From Diphasiastrum complanatum (taxonomy: Eukaryota; Streptophyta; Lycopodiopsida; Lycopodiales; Lycopodiaceae): DNA of 64,000 nucleotides. This document shows positions 1 to 10,745 of this stretch, piece after piece. Location: positions 50,261,470 to 50,325,469 of the forward strand of contig CM055103.1 of the NCBI GenBank assembly GCA_029204225.1. The letters are read 5' to 3'. The notes beneath the pieces were generated by a model. That model saw only the letters and a list, made by a program, of their open reading frames with translations, ran no database searches and had not been told where the DNA came from. Both the position numbers and the translations under genes were made by a program. Position 1 is the first letter of the stretch, and every line of letters begins with the position of its first letter.

Positions 1-352
1 GTCGCAAAAGTAATGTATTTCTGCAGACTTGTTCTAAATGTTAATTTCGTGGAAGTCCTTGAAGATGGCCAAGTCTTCAATGACTTCAAATTATTGAACT
101 TAACATTTGAACTTGAAATTATGACATGATTGGTTACCCTTTGCTAGAAATCAGTCGGAAGCCCGTTGTAGACATTCTTCAAATAAATTGGTTGTCTAAG
201 TTTGGGATTCCTGCAGGTATCAGATGAGCAGACGTAGAACCAAAGTTGCTTTCACTTGACCCTAGATCAATGATCAATAAACATGCAAGAAGAATCATGA
301 AATAGAAATTAGTCATTCACCAAGGAGGCAACTGTGGGCTTAATTTCCAATA
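1..352 (-). mobile_element. Partial 3' LTR of a copia element, family C
   Basis: On the minus strand a purine-rich tract at 353-364 is followed by sequence matching the start of the LTR at 34,422 (shared segments include attaagcccacagttg and gaatgactaa). The first two bases read TA where the 34,422 copy has TG, so the terminus has mutated. The LTR runs off the left edge of the window, so its end and any target duplication are not visible. Confidence 0.75.
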
Positions 353-1490
353 GTCCCCCTTAAGGTCACGGTTGGTGCCTTGGTATCTTCGTCAGGTTCA
401 GCATGTTGAAGAATTTTTGGTGCTTGATCCTGGAAAGCGCTTTGGTGAAGATGTTTGCGACCATTTCTGTTGTGGAGCAGTATTGAAGGATCACTTGTCC
501 TGAGAAAACTTTCTCCTGAATGAAATGATACTGGATTTCTATGTGCTTGGATTTGCCATGAAATCTGGGATTCAGTGACAGTGAAATACAGCTCAAGTTG
601 TCACACAGAATGGTGGTAGCATTAAACTGAGTGTGATGTAAGTCGTGAAGTAATAACCTAATCCATACAGCTTCTTTGGAAGCTTGACATACTGCGATGT
701 ACTCAACCTCTGTCGAAGAAAGCGCAACTGATTTATGCTTCCTTGAGTTCCACGAAATCGGTCCCCCTGCTAGATAGAAATAAAACCCGGAGGTAGATTT
801 TCTGGTAGAGACTATTCCTCCCCAATTTGAGTCGGAATAGCCTCGCAGGACGAGTGGGTCGATAGCATTTCCATCATAACATAAAATGTGGTCTAAACAT
901 CCCTGAATATATCTCATCACTCTCTTTAATGCTTTCCAATGAGAAATCCTAGGATTAGACATGAATTGACTTAACGTGCTGACAGTGTATGCTAAAGCTG
1001 GTCTAGTACACAACATTGCATACATTAAAGATCCGATTAGTGAATGATAAGGGTACTTCGCTAAGTCGAGTACTTCACTGTCAGTCTCAGCACAAGAAAG
1101 TTTAGTCAATACTATACTTGGATCCATTGGGGTATCAATTGGTTTGCAATCAAACAACTTTCCTGAAATGCCTTTTAGATATGCCTGCTGGCTAAGATAG
1201 ATCTTCTTCTGAACTATCTCTAGTAATGTGAATTCCTAGCAAAGAATGAACAGCTCCTAAATCAGTCATGTCAAATTCCTTTGACAGATCACTCTTAGTA
1301 GTGTGCAGAAGAGAAGTGTCATTAGACAAAATAAATGCATCATCTATGTAAAGAGCTATGTGAACTGAATTGGTGCCTATATGCTTTGAATAAACATTAC
1401 AGTCAACTGAGTTGTTTGCAAATCCTAATTGAATGAGATAAGAGTTGATTCTATCGAACCATGCTCTTGTGGCCTGTTTCACATAGCTCC
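353..1490 (-). pseudogene. Copia RNase H and C-terminal reverse transcriptase remnant
   Basis: Two minus-strand frames make up the 3' end of a copia pol gene. The frame at 1,192-1,482 carries the RT segment KQATRAWFDRINSYL and the active-site motif as YIDDA (usually YVDDL or YVDDM). The frame at 366-1,157 is the RNase H part: GSLMYAMLCTRP, STRKSTSGF, PISWNSRK, ALSSTEVEYIA, then SKHIEIQYHFI and ANIFTKAL. The two frames are offset, so the polyprotein is broken. It is followed by the polypurine tract and the LTR at 1-352, giving the expected RT-RH-PPT-LTR order. Gag, protease, integrase and the first part of RT are missing; unrelated gag-like sequence begins near 1,490. Expression is not expected. 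Confidence 0.85.
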
Positions 1491-1760
1491 TTACCGATCA
1501 AGATACTATCCATATTGAATTTCCAAATGCTATAATTGGACACCCCATCCAATTTACTGGCTTTTCCAAGCACGGATTTTTCCAATTTTGTCATTCTGCC
1601 AAAAAATGCTCCTATAATGTCTTAATGAGGCTAAATGAAAGGCTTACAGTGCAATTGGAAGTCTTGAAAGTCAAGTTCAAGGTTTGACCAAAAAATTTCT
1701 AAGCACTCCCACAGCTTGATTTGGCCTATCTCACCAAAATCGGTGCAACAGCGAATCACT
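1491..1760 (-). pseudogene. Copia gag-like fragment, first copy
   Basis: This stretch is a diverged direct repeat of about 2,930-3,180: both contain aaatgctataattggacacc, tccaagcacg, attgctcctataatg-type and tcgaaagtcaa-type segments in the same order. In the better copy the minus strand encodes a copia gag N-terminal region, so this is read as a second, more decayed fragment of the same gag. It has no open frame of its own and starts where the neighbouring RT remnant stops. Confidence 0.5.
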
Positions 1761-2089
1761 CCAATGCAGGTTCACTGACTGCCGCGCTCCTAGAATGTTG
1801 TGGTTTCCTCTCTAATGCACTTTCTCCCTCGATTCGACGATCTCTCTGTTCGAGATAAATTGTACCTGTAGGATACAATCCTTTTCTGCCCTTAATTTGA
1901 TGGAATTTGGCTTTTGGACGGCCCTAAATGGACCAAATGTGGATGTGATGGAATGTCAAGGATCTGTCTGGCAGTTATCATTAGCTAATTAGTAGGCAAA
2001 ACATCAGATGAATTCAACAATATAAGGAGAGAGCACTCCAAACCCAAGAGAATACTGTATGATCTGATATTAACAAAGGAGAATAAAAA

Positions 2090-2168
<79 letters not shown>

Positions 2169-2353
2169 TGTAGGGGGTACCACTGCATGGCAATACGGTC
2201 CCTGTTACGGGTCGCGTGTCCTGACTCAACATAGTACATGCTGTTAACATGGCACACACACGCACACAATCTCACGAACAAAAATTCAAATACTACTAGA
2301 ACCAGAAATAGTCATAGAGTTGAGAAATAAACTGGGGCTTGCTAAATCTAACA
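1761..2353 (-). mobile_element. Probable copia LTR with an internal TA microsatellite
   Basis: The right edge is well defined on the minus strand: a polypurine tract (aagggagag, about 2,354-2,364) is followed directly by TGTTAGATTTAGC, a typical copia PPT/LTR junction. The left edge is not defined; it is placed where the gag-like repeat ends. The (TA)31 tract lies inside. No second LTR of this family was found in the window. Confidence 0.4.
2099..2160. repeat. (TA)31 microsatellite
   Basis: A perfect run of 31 TA dinucleotides, preceded by tacatacata. The short tyrosine/isoleucine-repeat frames across it are artefacts of the repeat. Confidence 0.98.
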
Positions 2354-2364
2354 CTCTCCCTTAA

Positions 2365-3180
2365 GCCCTAGTTTATTGTTTTACTTGATCATCATCCTTT
2401 GCATTCAATTTCTTGGGATGCTTCTTGTACTTGTGCTTTCCTTTGGCTAGCATTGCTTGATCTTCAGATGAGGGTTGTTGAGATTTCACTATCTCTCACC
2501 TCTGTTCTTCTTGTAAAAAGATGCCATGAAGATCCTCGAACGTTGGTAGCCTCTCCCTTGATGCTAAACCACTTGCGAACATTTGAAAATTTTTGGCTAG
2601 ACCATTCATTGTTATGTGAACAAGCTCTATGTTTCCTATTGGTTCACCAATTGTAGTCAACTAGTCTCGCAACTCCTTAATTGGCTGAACCCTATCCCCT
2701 CATTTTCCTCCATGCAAACACCTATCAGTTTGGTCCTCAAAAACATCATTCGTGAGGGGTTCACCATTTGAAACTGTATTCGGAGTGCCTCTCAAGCACC
2801 TCTTGTAGTCACAACTTCACTAATATGAGTAGTGACATGGTCCTTCATGGCCAAATTGATTAATGCCAATAAGCCATATTGCGCCCTTTTATCAAATGAG
2901 TGAATATTTGTTGGAGTTCTATTTGGGTGTTGCTCCACCCTAGTGACAATGTCCCATAGCCCATTATTCATCAAAATACTTTTCATTTTGAATTTCAAAA
3001 TGCTATAATTGGACACCCTGTCCAATTTACTTGCTTCTCCAAGCACGAATTCCCCTAATCTTGGCAAAAATTGCTCCTATAATGCCTTAATGAAGCCAAA
3101 TGGAAAGCTTATAGAGCAATTAGAAGCCTCGAAAGTCAACTCCAAAGTCTGACCAAAAAGTTTCAAGCTCTCTCTCTAGG
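2365..3180 (-). pseudogene. Copia gag remnant, second copy
   Basis: The minus-strand frame at 2,792-3,067 reads KLDRVSNYSILKFKMKSIL, then NNGLWDIV and ALINLAMKDHV, the usual layout of the copia gag N-terminal domain (a short lead, an aromatic-K-M-K segment, then LW, then a helix ending in H). Downstream on the same strand, 2,365-2,790, no frame is open. The gag remnant passes almost directly into the polypurine tract of the LTR at 2,353, so the protease, integrase, RT and RNase H region has been deleted. A related fragment lies at 1,491-1,760. Confidence 0.6.
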
Positions 3181-3239
3181 GATCAGCCCCTCAGAATGCA
3201 AGGAAGCATGCCTTCCAAGAGAATGTGGGCAATGATAGA

Positions 3240-3645
<406 letters not shown>

Positions 3646-4396
3646 AACATCACTAAAAACATCCCTTGCTATTTTGTGTGTGTGTGTGTGGGTGGGGGGA
3701 GAGGTCATTGTAACAATAGCAGCATGAGCAACATCGTTCTTCTAGGAGTAGATTTCAATGCTTTTCTCCATATGCTCCGATTGCACTAGCTGCTCCAACG
3801 ACTCCAATCTAAATTTTCTTTTTCAATTGTCTTCTTTTTCAATAATCACATGATGTTTGGTTGTGGAATACTCTAAACTTTCAAAAATAATTTGAGTTCC
3901 ATTAGTTGCTTGAACGATATGAATCGATAAAAAGATATTGGCCTCAACCTTTGTAAATTGAAAATCATGTCATATTAACATAGCTTTGGGTCCTAGAACT
4001 CTATGTAGTTAATTGAAAAACTATAATATGTTTTTTTTCCATGAAAATTGTTAGATGTGACAAAACAATAATATGAATTTTCTACCAAGTAAGAATCTGG
4101 TTGCATATAGATGTGCCAAACTCTGGTCAATTTTCTAATTATTGCAATGAAGTGAAACTTAGACATTAGAGAACGACTATATATTCTTCCTAACAAATGA
4201 AAAACTAGTTATATGTAGGTGTGCCAAAACAATTTCCATGTTCTAATTGCTCCAACCAAGACAAGCTTGTGCTTAACATTCTATAGTTTTGTTATGTTTT
4301 TGCAAGTAAAAAACTAATCACATCTTGATGTAATAATAATCTAGTTGATTACTATTATTATTATTGCAACTAAGTGAAACTTGTGAATTACATGGA

Positions 4397-4468
4397 GACG
4401 ACAATATGCTCTTTTAACAAGATGACAATATGCTCTTTTAACAAGACGACAATATGCTCTTTTAACAA
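4397..4468. repeat. 24-bp tandem repeat, three copies
   Basis: Three adjacent copies of a 24-bp unit (gacgacaatatgctctttta + acaa) at 4,397-4,420, 4,421-4,444 and 4,445-4,468. The middle copy differs by one base (gatgac for gacgac). Confidence 0.97.
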
Positions 4469-5835
4469 GGAAAAAATGATTTGCATCTAGATGTGCCAAA
4501 ATTTAGTCAATTTTCTAATCATTGAAACTAAGAGATCCTTATGCTTTACTCGATATTTGTATAATGGTTTGAGTTTAGGGGGAGTGTGTAATAGTATGGA
4601 ATAATATCTCAAAAGTGTAAGAAATATGTATTGATGTAGAGTTTTAGGAGTCATTACATCATCATTGGGCTTTTATGTTATGAATGTGGTTGAAGTGTCA
4701 TTCTCTAATTTGGACTTAAATATAAAAGGTTATGTAGCCTCTCCACCACATTCTCAAGTTTGGACAAATTCATAGAACCCAAAAGATTTCCATAGAGCAA
4801 AATGTGCTTTGAGGGACCCTCACCAATATATTATAAAAAATATACCATAAATCATAACAAACCATAAAAGGATTCGCATGACATTTCAATTTTCATTAAT
4901 GAATTGCATAAAATGTTGCAAACATTGGAATCTCTTTGAAATTTAATGGATGTTGCACTATTTGATGGATTAATTGAATTCTTTTTTCAAAAACTTTTGA
5001 ACATGAGATTGTCAAGAAATCGTGAACTAGATTATGACTTTTGAAAGTGATGTATAGACATATTATAATTCTTGAAGCTCACAATTGTTTTCACAAGCAC
5101 ATCGTGTCCCATATAAAGTGCCTAAAAAGTTGGGGGACCTTATTACAACCCATAAAAGGTCAAAGTGTGGACCAAACAAATATTATTTATTTCAGCCATA
5201 AAGTAAGATATTCTGCCAATCCTTCATGAATGAGAGAGGATTTTTTACTAACCTTTTCCACGAGGTTCAATGGCCATTCAACTATGGCTTTGCTCAAATT
5301 GCCTTGCCACAAATCTAGTGTCATTTTAGCGAATGGAAGTGTCACTAAAAGAAATCCATTCTATGACTTGGCCCATGTGACTTTGCCACAAACATTTGTT
5401 TTTATGCATGAATTTAGAGAAATGCATGCCTGAGACTCACGTGTTGTAAAAATTAGGGCTAACAACTTTGAATCATATAATTTTGTGTTAATTTACTCAC
5501 AAACTTCCTTGACTCTAACAAGAGCCTTGTTCTTATAGCAATAGTGAATGTGATTGCTTTGCCTCTTTTTTTTGTCATTCATTTTGTCAGAAAGTGAGAT
5601 GATAGATAACCCTCGTTTGAAATTATGGTAAGTTTCAATGGACTGCTGCAACTTGATTGGCACATAATTTTTTGCAATGATTGGTTTATTCTCCTTGAGT
5701 TGTCCCTAAGCAACATGCCAAACAACATCCTTAGACACACAAAATTTACATTCATGTGCCTCTACATGGCAAAAGGACCTGGCCACCTCATGTGTCACAC
5801 GATGGCAAACTTAGACTTAAAGGGCAAAGGACCTA

Positions 5836-5856
5836 CCCCCCCCCCCCCCCCCCCCC
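5836..5856. repeat. Homopolymer of 21 C
   Basis: An unbroken run of about 21 cytosines. Its exact length may be affected by sequencing or assembly error. It creates a false glycine-rich frame on the minus strand. Confidence 0.95.
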
Positions 5857-6186
5857 AAATGGACCAATGGCAAGCCTTCGCTTTGAATAAAGGACATACC
5901 AAACCCTTGAATAAGTAACCACTGCAAAGGACCAGTGCATAATGAGGTCCCAACAAGTCCCTCATTCAGAATTGAGGTATAGTTGTCTGTTGAAATTGAT
6001 TGACACATTAAATGGCAAAACTCATTGCCATGGAGGGACAACTGTTGAAATTGATTTGTCACCCAATGAAAGGCGCTTGCACCCTCATTTGCATCGAGGA
6101 GTATGATCCTCCAAAATGTCTCATGCTTCTTGACTTGCCCTAGGGCCAATGCAAGGCGCATCCTCTCCGATCCAACAAAATCCCAA

Positions 6187-6262
6187 CTTAGTTATCTAAT
6201 TCAAATTCATGCATTCAATTCGAGCTTAGTTATGTAATTCAAATTCATGCATTCAATATCTT
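6187..6262. repeat. 38-bp tandem duplication
   Basis: The segment cttagttatctaattcaaat... starting at 6,187 recurs at 6,225 with one change in the part compared (gttat/c versus gttat/g), both copies running through tcatgcattcaat. Confidence 0.9.
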
Positions 6263-6454
6263 TGTTTCCAAAAGTAAAAATTTGCACAATTGAAAAAGTT
6301 TTTTTGGGAGTAAGAAATGATATAAGCCCACCATCATGCTTAGCACACACATCCCAAATCCAAGCAAGCCTAAAGTTGGCGCTTGTGGCCAAAAAAGAAG
6401 CATCTTTTTCACAAAAGCTCTAGTGAGGGTGGGACATGGCACAATTGTAATTCC

Positions 6455-6560
6455 ACAATGCTTTTTCAGGTCAATCCAGAGAAGAAGCTTCCTCCTGCAG
6501 ATGATAATCAGTTTCCTTTTCGTATTGCTGCTGGAATTCTTGCAATGCTAGAAGTCTCAA
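6455..6560 (+). other. Exon-like open segment of unknown origin upstream of GR
   Basis: A splice-acceptor-like tract (tgctttttcag) is followed by an open plus-strand frame reading VNPEKKLPPADDNQFPF and then RIAAGILAMLEV. Its composition looks like real protein, unlike the surrounding sequence, and there is no stop until after 6,600. I do not recognise the family. It could be a relic exon, an upstream exon of the glutathione reductase transcript, or chance; it is not in a position to add a transit peptide without splicing across in-frame stops. Confidence 0.25.
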
Positions 6561-6835
6561 CCTCTCACCTTTGCGACTTGGTCTCTCCATATTCGATTCA
6601 TTTCTCTTCCATATGCAATTGGGCTAGTTTATAAGCCTTTTTGCAGCAGAAAGCTGAGTGCTTTTTGAAGCTGATATTGCCTTGCTCCTTTTCCATCCTA
6701 AGCAAAGCTTTGTTCTTGTTTTCTGTGTGAATAATTTGTTTGGAATTGGGGTGTCTGTGTGAGAGGGTTTGAACATCAAACCACCGGCAGGAACAAGAAA
6801 TAGGTGTGTGCTGCTGTTTTGATTCGTGCATCAAG

Positions 6836-8314
6836 ATGGGTGATGCATCAGCAACTGCAAATGAGCCATCTTTTGATGGATATGATTATGATCTGATCAC
6901 AATTGGTGCTGGCAGTGGAGGTGTGAGGGCCTCACGCACATCTGCAGGATTGGGTGCAAAGGTTGCGATCTGCGAGTTGCCCTATCATCCCATCAGCTCA
7001 GAAACCATTGGCGGTGTGGGCGGCACTTGTGTCATCAGAGGATGTGTGCCAAAGAAGATTTTGGTTTTCGGATCAGGGTTTGGTGCCGACTTTGAGGATA
7101 GTAAGAACTTTGGGTGGGACATCAAGGGAGAGGTTCGGTTTGACTGGAAGAAGTTGATTGAGAACAAAACTAAGGAAATTTCACGCTTGAATGGAATTTA
7201 CAAAAGGATGCTGGCAGGATCAGGGGTAAGACTATTTGAAGGAGAGGGCAAGATTTTGGATCCACACACAGTTGAGGTGCATGAACTAGATGGGCAGGTG
7301 AAGAGATACCGCTCAAAGCATATTTTGATTGCCACTGGAAGCAGGGCAGTCCACCTTAACATTCCGGGGAAGGAGCTGGCCATCACATCAGATGAGGGTT
7401 TAAGCTTGGATGAGTTTCCCAAGAGGTCTGTAATTGTGGGCGGGGGCTATATTGCTGTGGAATTTGCTGGAATCTACAATGGTATGGGAGGGCAGGTGGA
7501 TCTGTTCCTCAGAAAGGAGACGCCACTACGCGGTTTCGACGAGGAAATGCGTGCCGTTGTTGCAAAAAACCTTGAAAATAGGGGTGTGAGGTTGCACCCG
7601 AGCACGAACCTTACGAGAATCGAAAAGGGAGCAGATGGGCTGCACGTGTTTACCGATAAGGGGGAGGAGATTGTTACAGATGTGGTGCTTTTTGCAGTTG
7701 GCAGGAAACCAAACACGAAAAGGTTGAGTCTTCAGGCTGTTGGTGTGGAGCTTGATAATCAAGGAGCTGTGAAGGTGAATGAGTATTCTCAGACTAATGT
7801 CCCCAGCATCTGGGCTGTTGGTGATGTCACCAATAGAATCAATCTTACTCCTGTAGCACTTATGGAAGGCACCTGTTTTTCCAAAACTGTGTTTGGTGGT
7901 CAGCCCACAAAGCCTGATTACACGAATGTGCCTTGTGCTGTATTCTGCCAACCTCCTCTTTCTGTAGTTGGGCTGACAGAGCAACAAGCAGTTGATCAAG
8001 CTGAAGATGATGTGGTTATTTTCACGTCCACCTTCACGCCAATGAAGAACACGATTTCTGGTCGCCAGGAGAAGACGGTGATGAAGCTGATAGTAGACTC
8101 AAAGTCTGATAAAGTCCTTGGAGCTGCTATGTGTGGTCCTGATGCACCTGAGATCATGCAAGGCATTGCTGTTGCTCTTAAATGTGGGGCAACAAAAGCA
8201 CAGTTTGATGCAACTGTTGGTATCCATCCAACCGCAGCAGAGGAGTTTGTCACAATGAGAACTTCAACGAGGACTGTGCCCGCCAGTGGAAGAATCAACA
8301 AAATAAAGGAATAG
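6836..8314 (+). CDS. GR: Glutathione reductase, cytosolic type, intronless
   Basis: A 492-residue FAD/NADPH disulfide oxidoreductase that reduces oxidised glutathione with NADPH, part of the ascorbate-glutathione cycle. Visible features: FAD-binding GAGSGG at residues 24-29; redox pair C65/C70 in [18 protein letters not shown] Rossmann motif GGGYIAVEF near 202-210 with arginines 226 and 232, expected to bind the 2'-phosphate; second FAD motif [16 protein letters not shown] around 324-339; catalytic diad H464/E469 in [10 protein letters not shown]. Length fits plant cytosolic GR. The ATG at 6,836 has A at -3 and G at +4; an in-frame GTG at 6,806 only extends the reading frame and is not a plausible start. 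With 20 residues before the FAD fold there is no plastid transit peptide. The C-terminus ends NKIKE, without the TNL-type peroxisomal tail known in some plant GR1 proteins. There are no introns, unlike flowering-plant GR1 as I recall it, so an old functional retrocopy is possible, although no poly(A) tract or flanking repeat is seen. Confidence 0.96.
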   Translation: MGDASATANEPSFDGYDYDLITIGAGSGGVRASRTSAGLGAKVAICELPYHPISSETIGGVGGTCVIRGCVPKKILVFGSGFGADFEDSKNFGWDIKGEVRFDWKKLIENKTKEISRLNGIYKRMLAGSGVRLFEGEGKILDPHTVEVHELDGQVKRYRSKHILIATGSRAVHLNIPGKELAITSDEGLSLDEFPKRSVIVGGGYIAVEFAGIYNGMGGQVDLFLRKETPLRGFDEEMRAVVAKNLENRGVRLHPSTNLTRIEKGADGLHVFTDKGEEIVTDVVLFAVGRKPNTKRLSLQAVGVELDNQGAVKVNEYSQTNVPSIWAVGDVTNRINLTPVALMEGTCFSKTVFGGQPTKPDYTNVPCAVFCQPPLSVVGLTEQQAVDQAEDDVVIFTSTFTPMKNTISGRQEKTVMKLIVDSKSDKVLGAAMCGPDAPEIMQGIAVALKCGATKAQFDATVGIHPTAAEEFVTMRTSTRTVPASGRINKIKE

Positions 8315-10745
8315 GTGCTATACTAGTGTTGCCTTTCAGAATGCTAGTTTTTGGCTAAACTGCCTGCAATATTTGATGATTTCAAAACTGCTAGAATTAT
8401 TGCTGATTATATTCATATTCAAATGATTCTATATTCACTTCTTTGACCTCTAGTAATTCTTATATTAAATATCTGCAATGTTGCAACAAGCACCGTCTAG
8501 TCTGTTCTGGAAGAAAAATTATGTTGAACATAGCATGTGGATGAACGTGCAATGGGCCTGCATCTAAAGAGATTAATGATGAAAATTAATGAGTTGTTTG
8601 ATCTTCTTTTAGATTTTGAACTCATCTGTTATTGTCACCATGCTATTTAATCCTATTTGTTTTACTAATGACTAACCTATATCATCGTTATGTAGATCTT
8701 TTACTAGAGTATGCTTTGCTTAGAACAAGGAACTCAAAAGAATCAAAATTATCAATTTCTAGTATGATTAGGGAAGAAAAGCTAAAGCATTTAAATTAAT
8801 GGTCATTAGGAACATTGTATCCTATTGATCTATATTTATTGCAATATTTTGATTTTTATTTGGTAACTCCATTGATAACTTTTATGTGTCATGGAAAAAA
8901 TTGTCTTTTAGGTTATTGTGAGAATTTGAAAGCATATATTCAATGCAAAGAATATATTCTTTGAAGGAAGAATTTAAGAAAATATCAGAGTAATATAATA
9001 AAAAACATATGAAATTAAAAACTTGTTTAGAAAAAAAATGAGATCCTCAAGAAAGAGTTCAAATGTTACAATCCTCTTAACGTGATTTTAAAACTAGGAA
9101 TGATGAGATGAAAGTTGCAATGCGATCCATGCATATCATATTTGCCTCTGATTAATGCCAAAATCTGGATTAATCTTAGCTTTATTGCAAGCTTCGCTCT
9201 TGTTTGAGCTTACTTTTGCTTAAACTTCCCTTTCGAGGTGTACATATCTTTTTCATCAATGTACCTAATATTTTTTTCTATAAATAAATGCACCAGGGTA
9301 TTTCGTTCTAATGACAATCAACAACAAAACTTTTAAATATAAAATAGATGACCATAATACGTAAACAAGAGTTATACCAAGACATGGACAAAATACAAAA
9401 TACTACAAACCAAGAGAGCTGCTTGGCTCCCAACATATATTTCCATTATACCAAAAAGCTAAAATACCAAAGACAAAACCATAGGAGTAGAACTTTCTTC
9501 ATAATTTTATTCAATTAAGTAACCCTCAACAAAATAACAAAATAATTAAAATGCTTAGTTGCTATACAAAACCATCTATGCTAGAGCCTGGTTCAAAGAC
9601 AATAAAACCTATAGAATCAAGAAGCCATTCCATAATTAATAGAATTAAAAGCATCTGAATAAACATGAGACATGCATATTATGTTAACATTATTGTGTTA
9701 TCGCTGCAACCTTTTATCAAAAATATCAACCAGTACACCTGACCTATTTTAGCTTATAAAAAGGTCCCAAATTTTGCAATTATTACCACTATGAGCAAAA
9801 TTAATTTCACATGCATCTTTACAATAGATTCCTCCACAAAAACCTTTAGGGTCTGCATATGAAAAGCTACCAAAATCACTAGTGCACACAGTTTTGTTGG
9901 ATCAAATGGCGCTAATTCCAATTGAAAGTCCTCTACTATTCCTTTTTGTTTTTTATTATGGAAGCATAGAGAGTCTTAATGATGTGGTCAAAGGAAGATT
10001 TAATATGTGCATGCAAGCAAGAATACATAGTAAGACCACTCTTGGATCTCACCATGATAAAGAGTGTGCATCATTCATCTCACAAGCTAAACATGGTACC
10101 ACATTATGTTACAGCCTTGGTGTGCAGCTTTTTTATGCTATTGTGGTAACAAGGGTAGTTACTTTCAAAGAAGAAGACGAAGCCCAAAATATCTATGGAT
10201 TGATATGCCACAACCAAGGTGAGTTTGCTAGAAAAAGAAGCCAAACTGAATTGAAGGAGGTGTTATTACTACCTATAACAATCAACCTATCTGATGTGTA
10301 ATCTGGATCCTCACTGGAAACCCATTTTCAAAGTTTCAAAACAACTGCAATAAAATTTAACAACTAGCCAATCACTACAACAAGCCTGCAGAATGCTTCA
10401 AAATTTTGTAATAAACACATCACCTTCATGGTAAGCATTTCCCAAATTCAAGCTAGAGTTCATCTTTCTGCATATCTTCATTTTAGCTTTCACTGTCAAA
10501 GCAGATCACTACAATGTCCAAAGTTCTCTTGTCAAAAGATTGCATCTTCACACTTAACTGTATATCACTACGCTCAAACTTGTGTTCATTTATATGATTC
10601 CTCATTGCTATCAAAAACTTAACCACGAGACATCTGGCCTAGGATATGTGCTTGGGTATGCGAATTTGGGAAGGCAGTACTTGTAGCTGGACTTATCTCC
10701 AGGACCTAATCACCTACTTGGAAAGCCCTCAAAAGTATCAGAGGT
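8315..10745. other. Intergenic region between convergent genes, no gene recognised
   Basis: About 2.4 kb of AT-rich sequence between the stop codons of the two convergent genes. It must contain both 3' UTRs; an attaaa signal lies near 8,464, about 150 bp after the GR stop. The longest plus-strand frame (9,882-10,301) begins with GTG and has no recognisable motif. No TE domain was seen. Confidence 0.6.

Larger units (their letters stand above)
3700..6440. other. Intergenic region, no gene recognised
   Basis: About 2.7 kb of AT-rich sequence. Frames here are short, lack recognisable motifs and are not joined by convincing splice signals. It holds a 24-bp triplicate, a C homopolymer and a short tandem duplication, listed separately. 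No TE domain was seen. Confidence 0.6.

Noticed and set aside
6806-6835. Ten-residue N-terminal extension of glutathione reductase
   Set aside because: It begins with GTG, which is not a normal nuclear start in plants; the ATG at 6,836 has a good context.
7526-7999. 157-residue frame antisense to glutathione reductase
   Set aside because: No motif; it is a shadow of the strongly conserved sense gene.
9882-10301. 139-residue plus-strand frame
   Set aside because: Begins with GTG, has no recognisable domain, and lies in AT-rich intergenic DNA.
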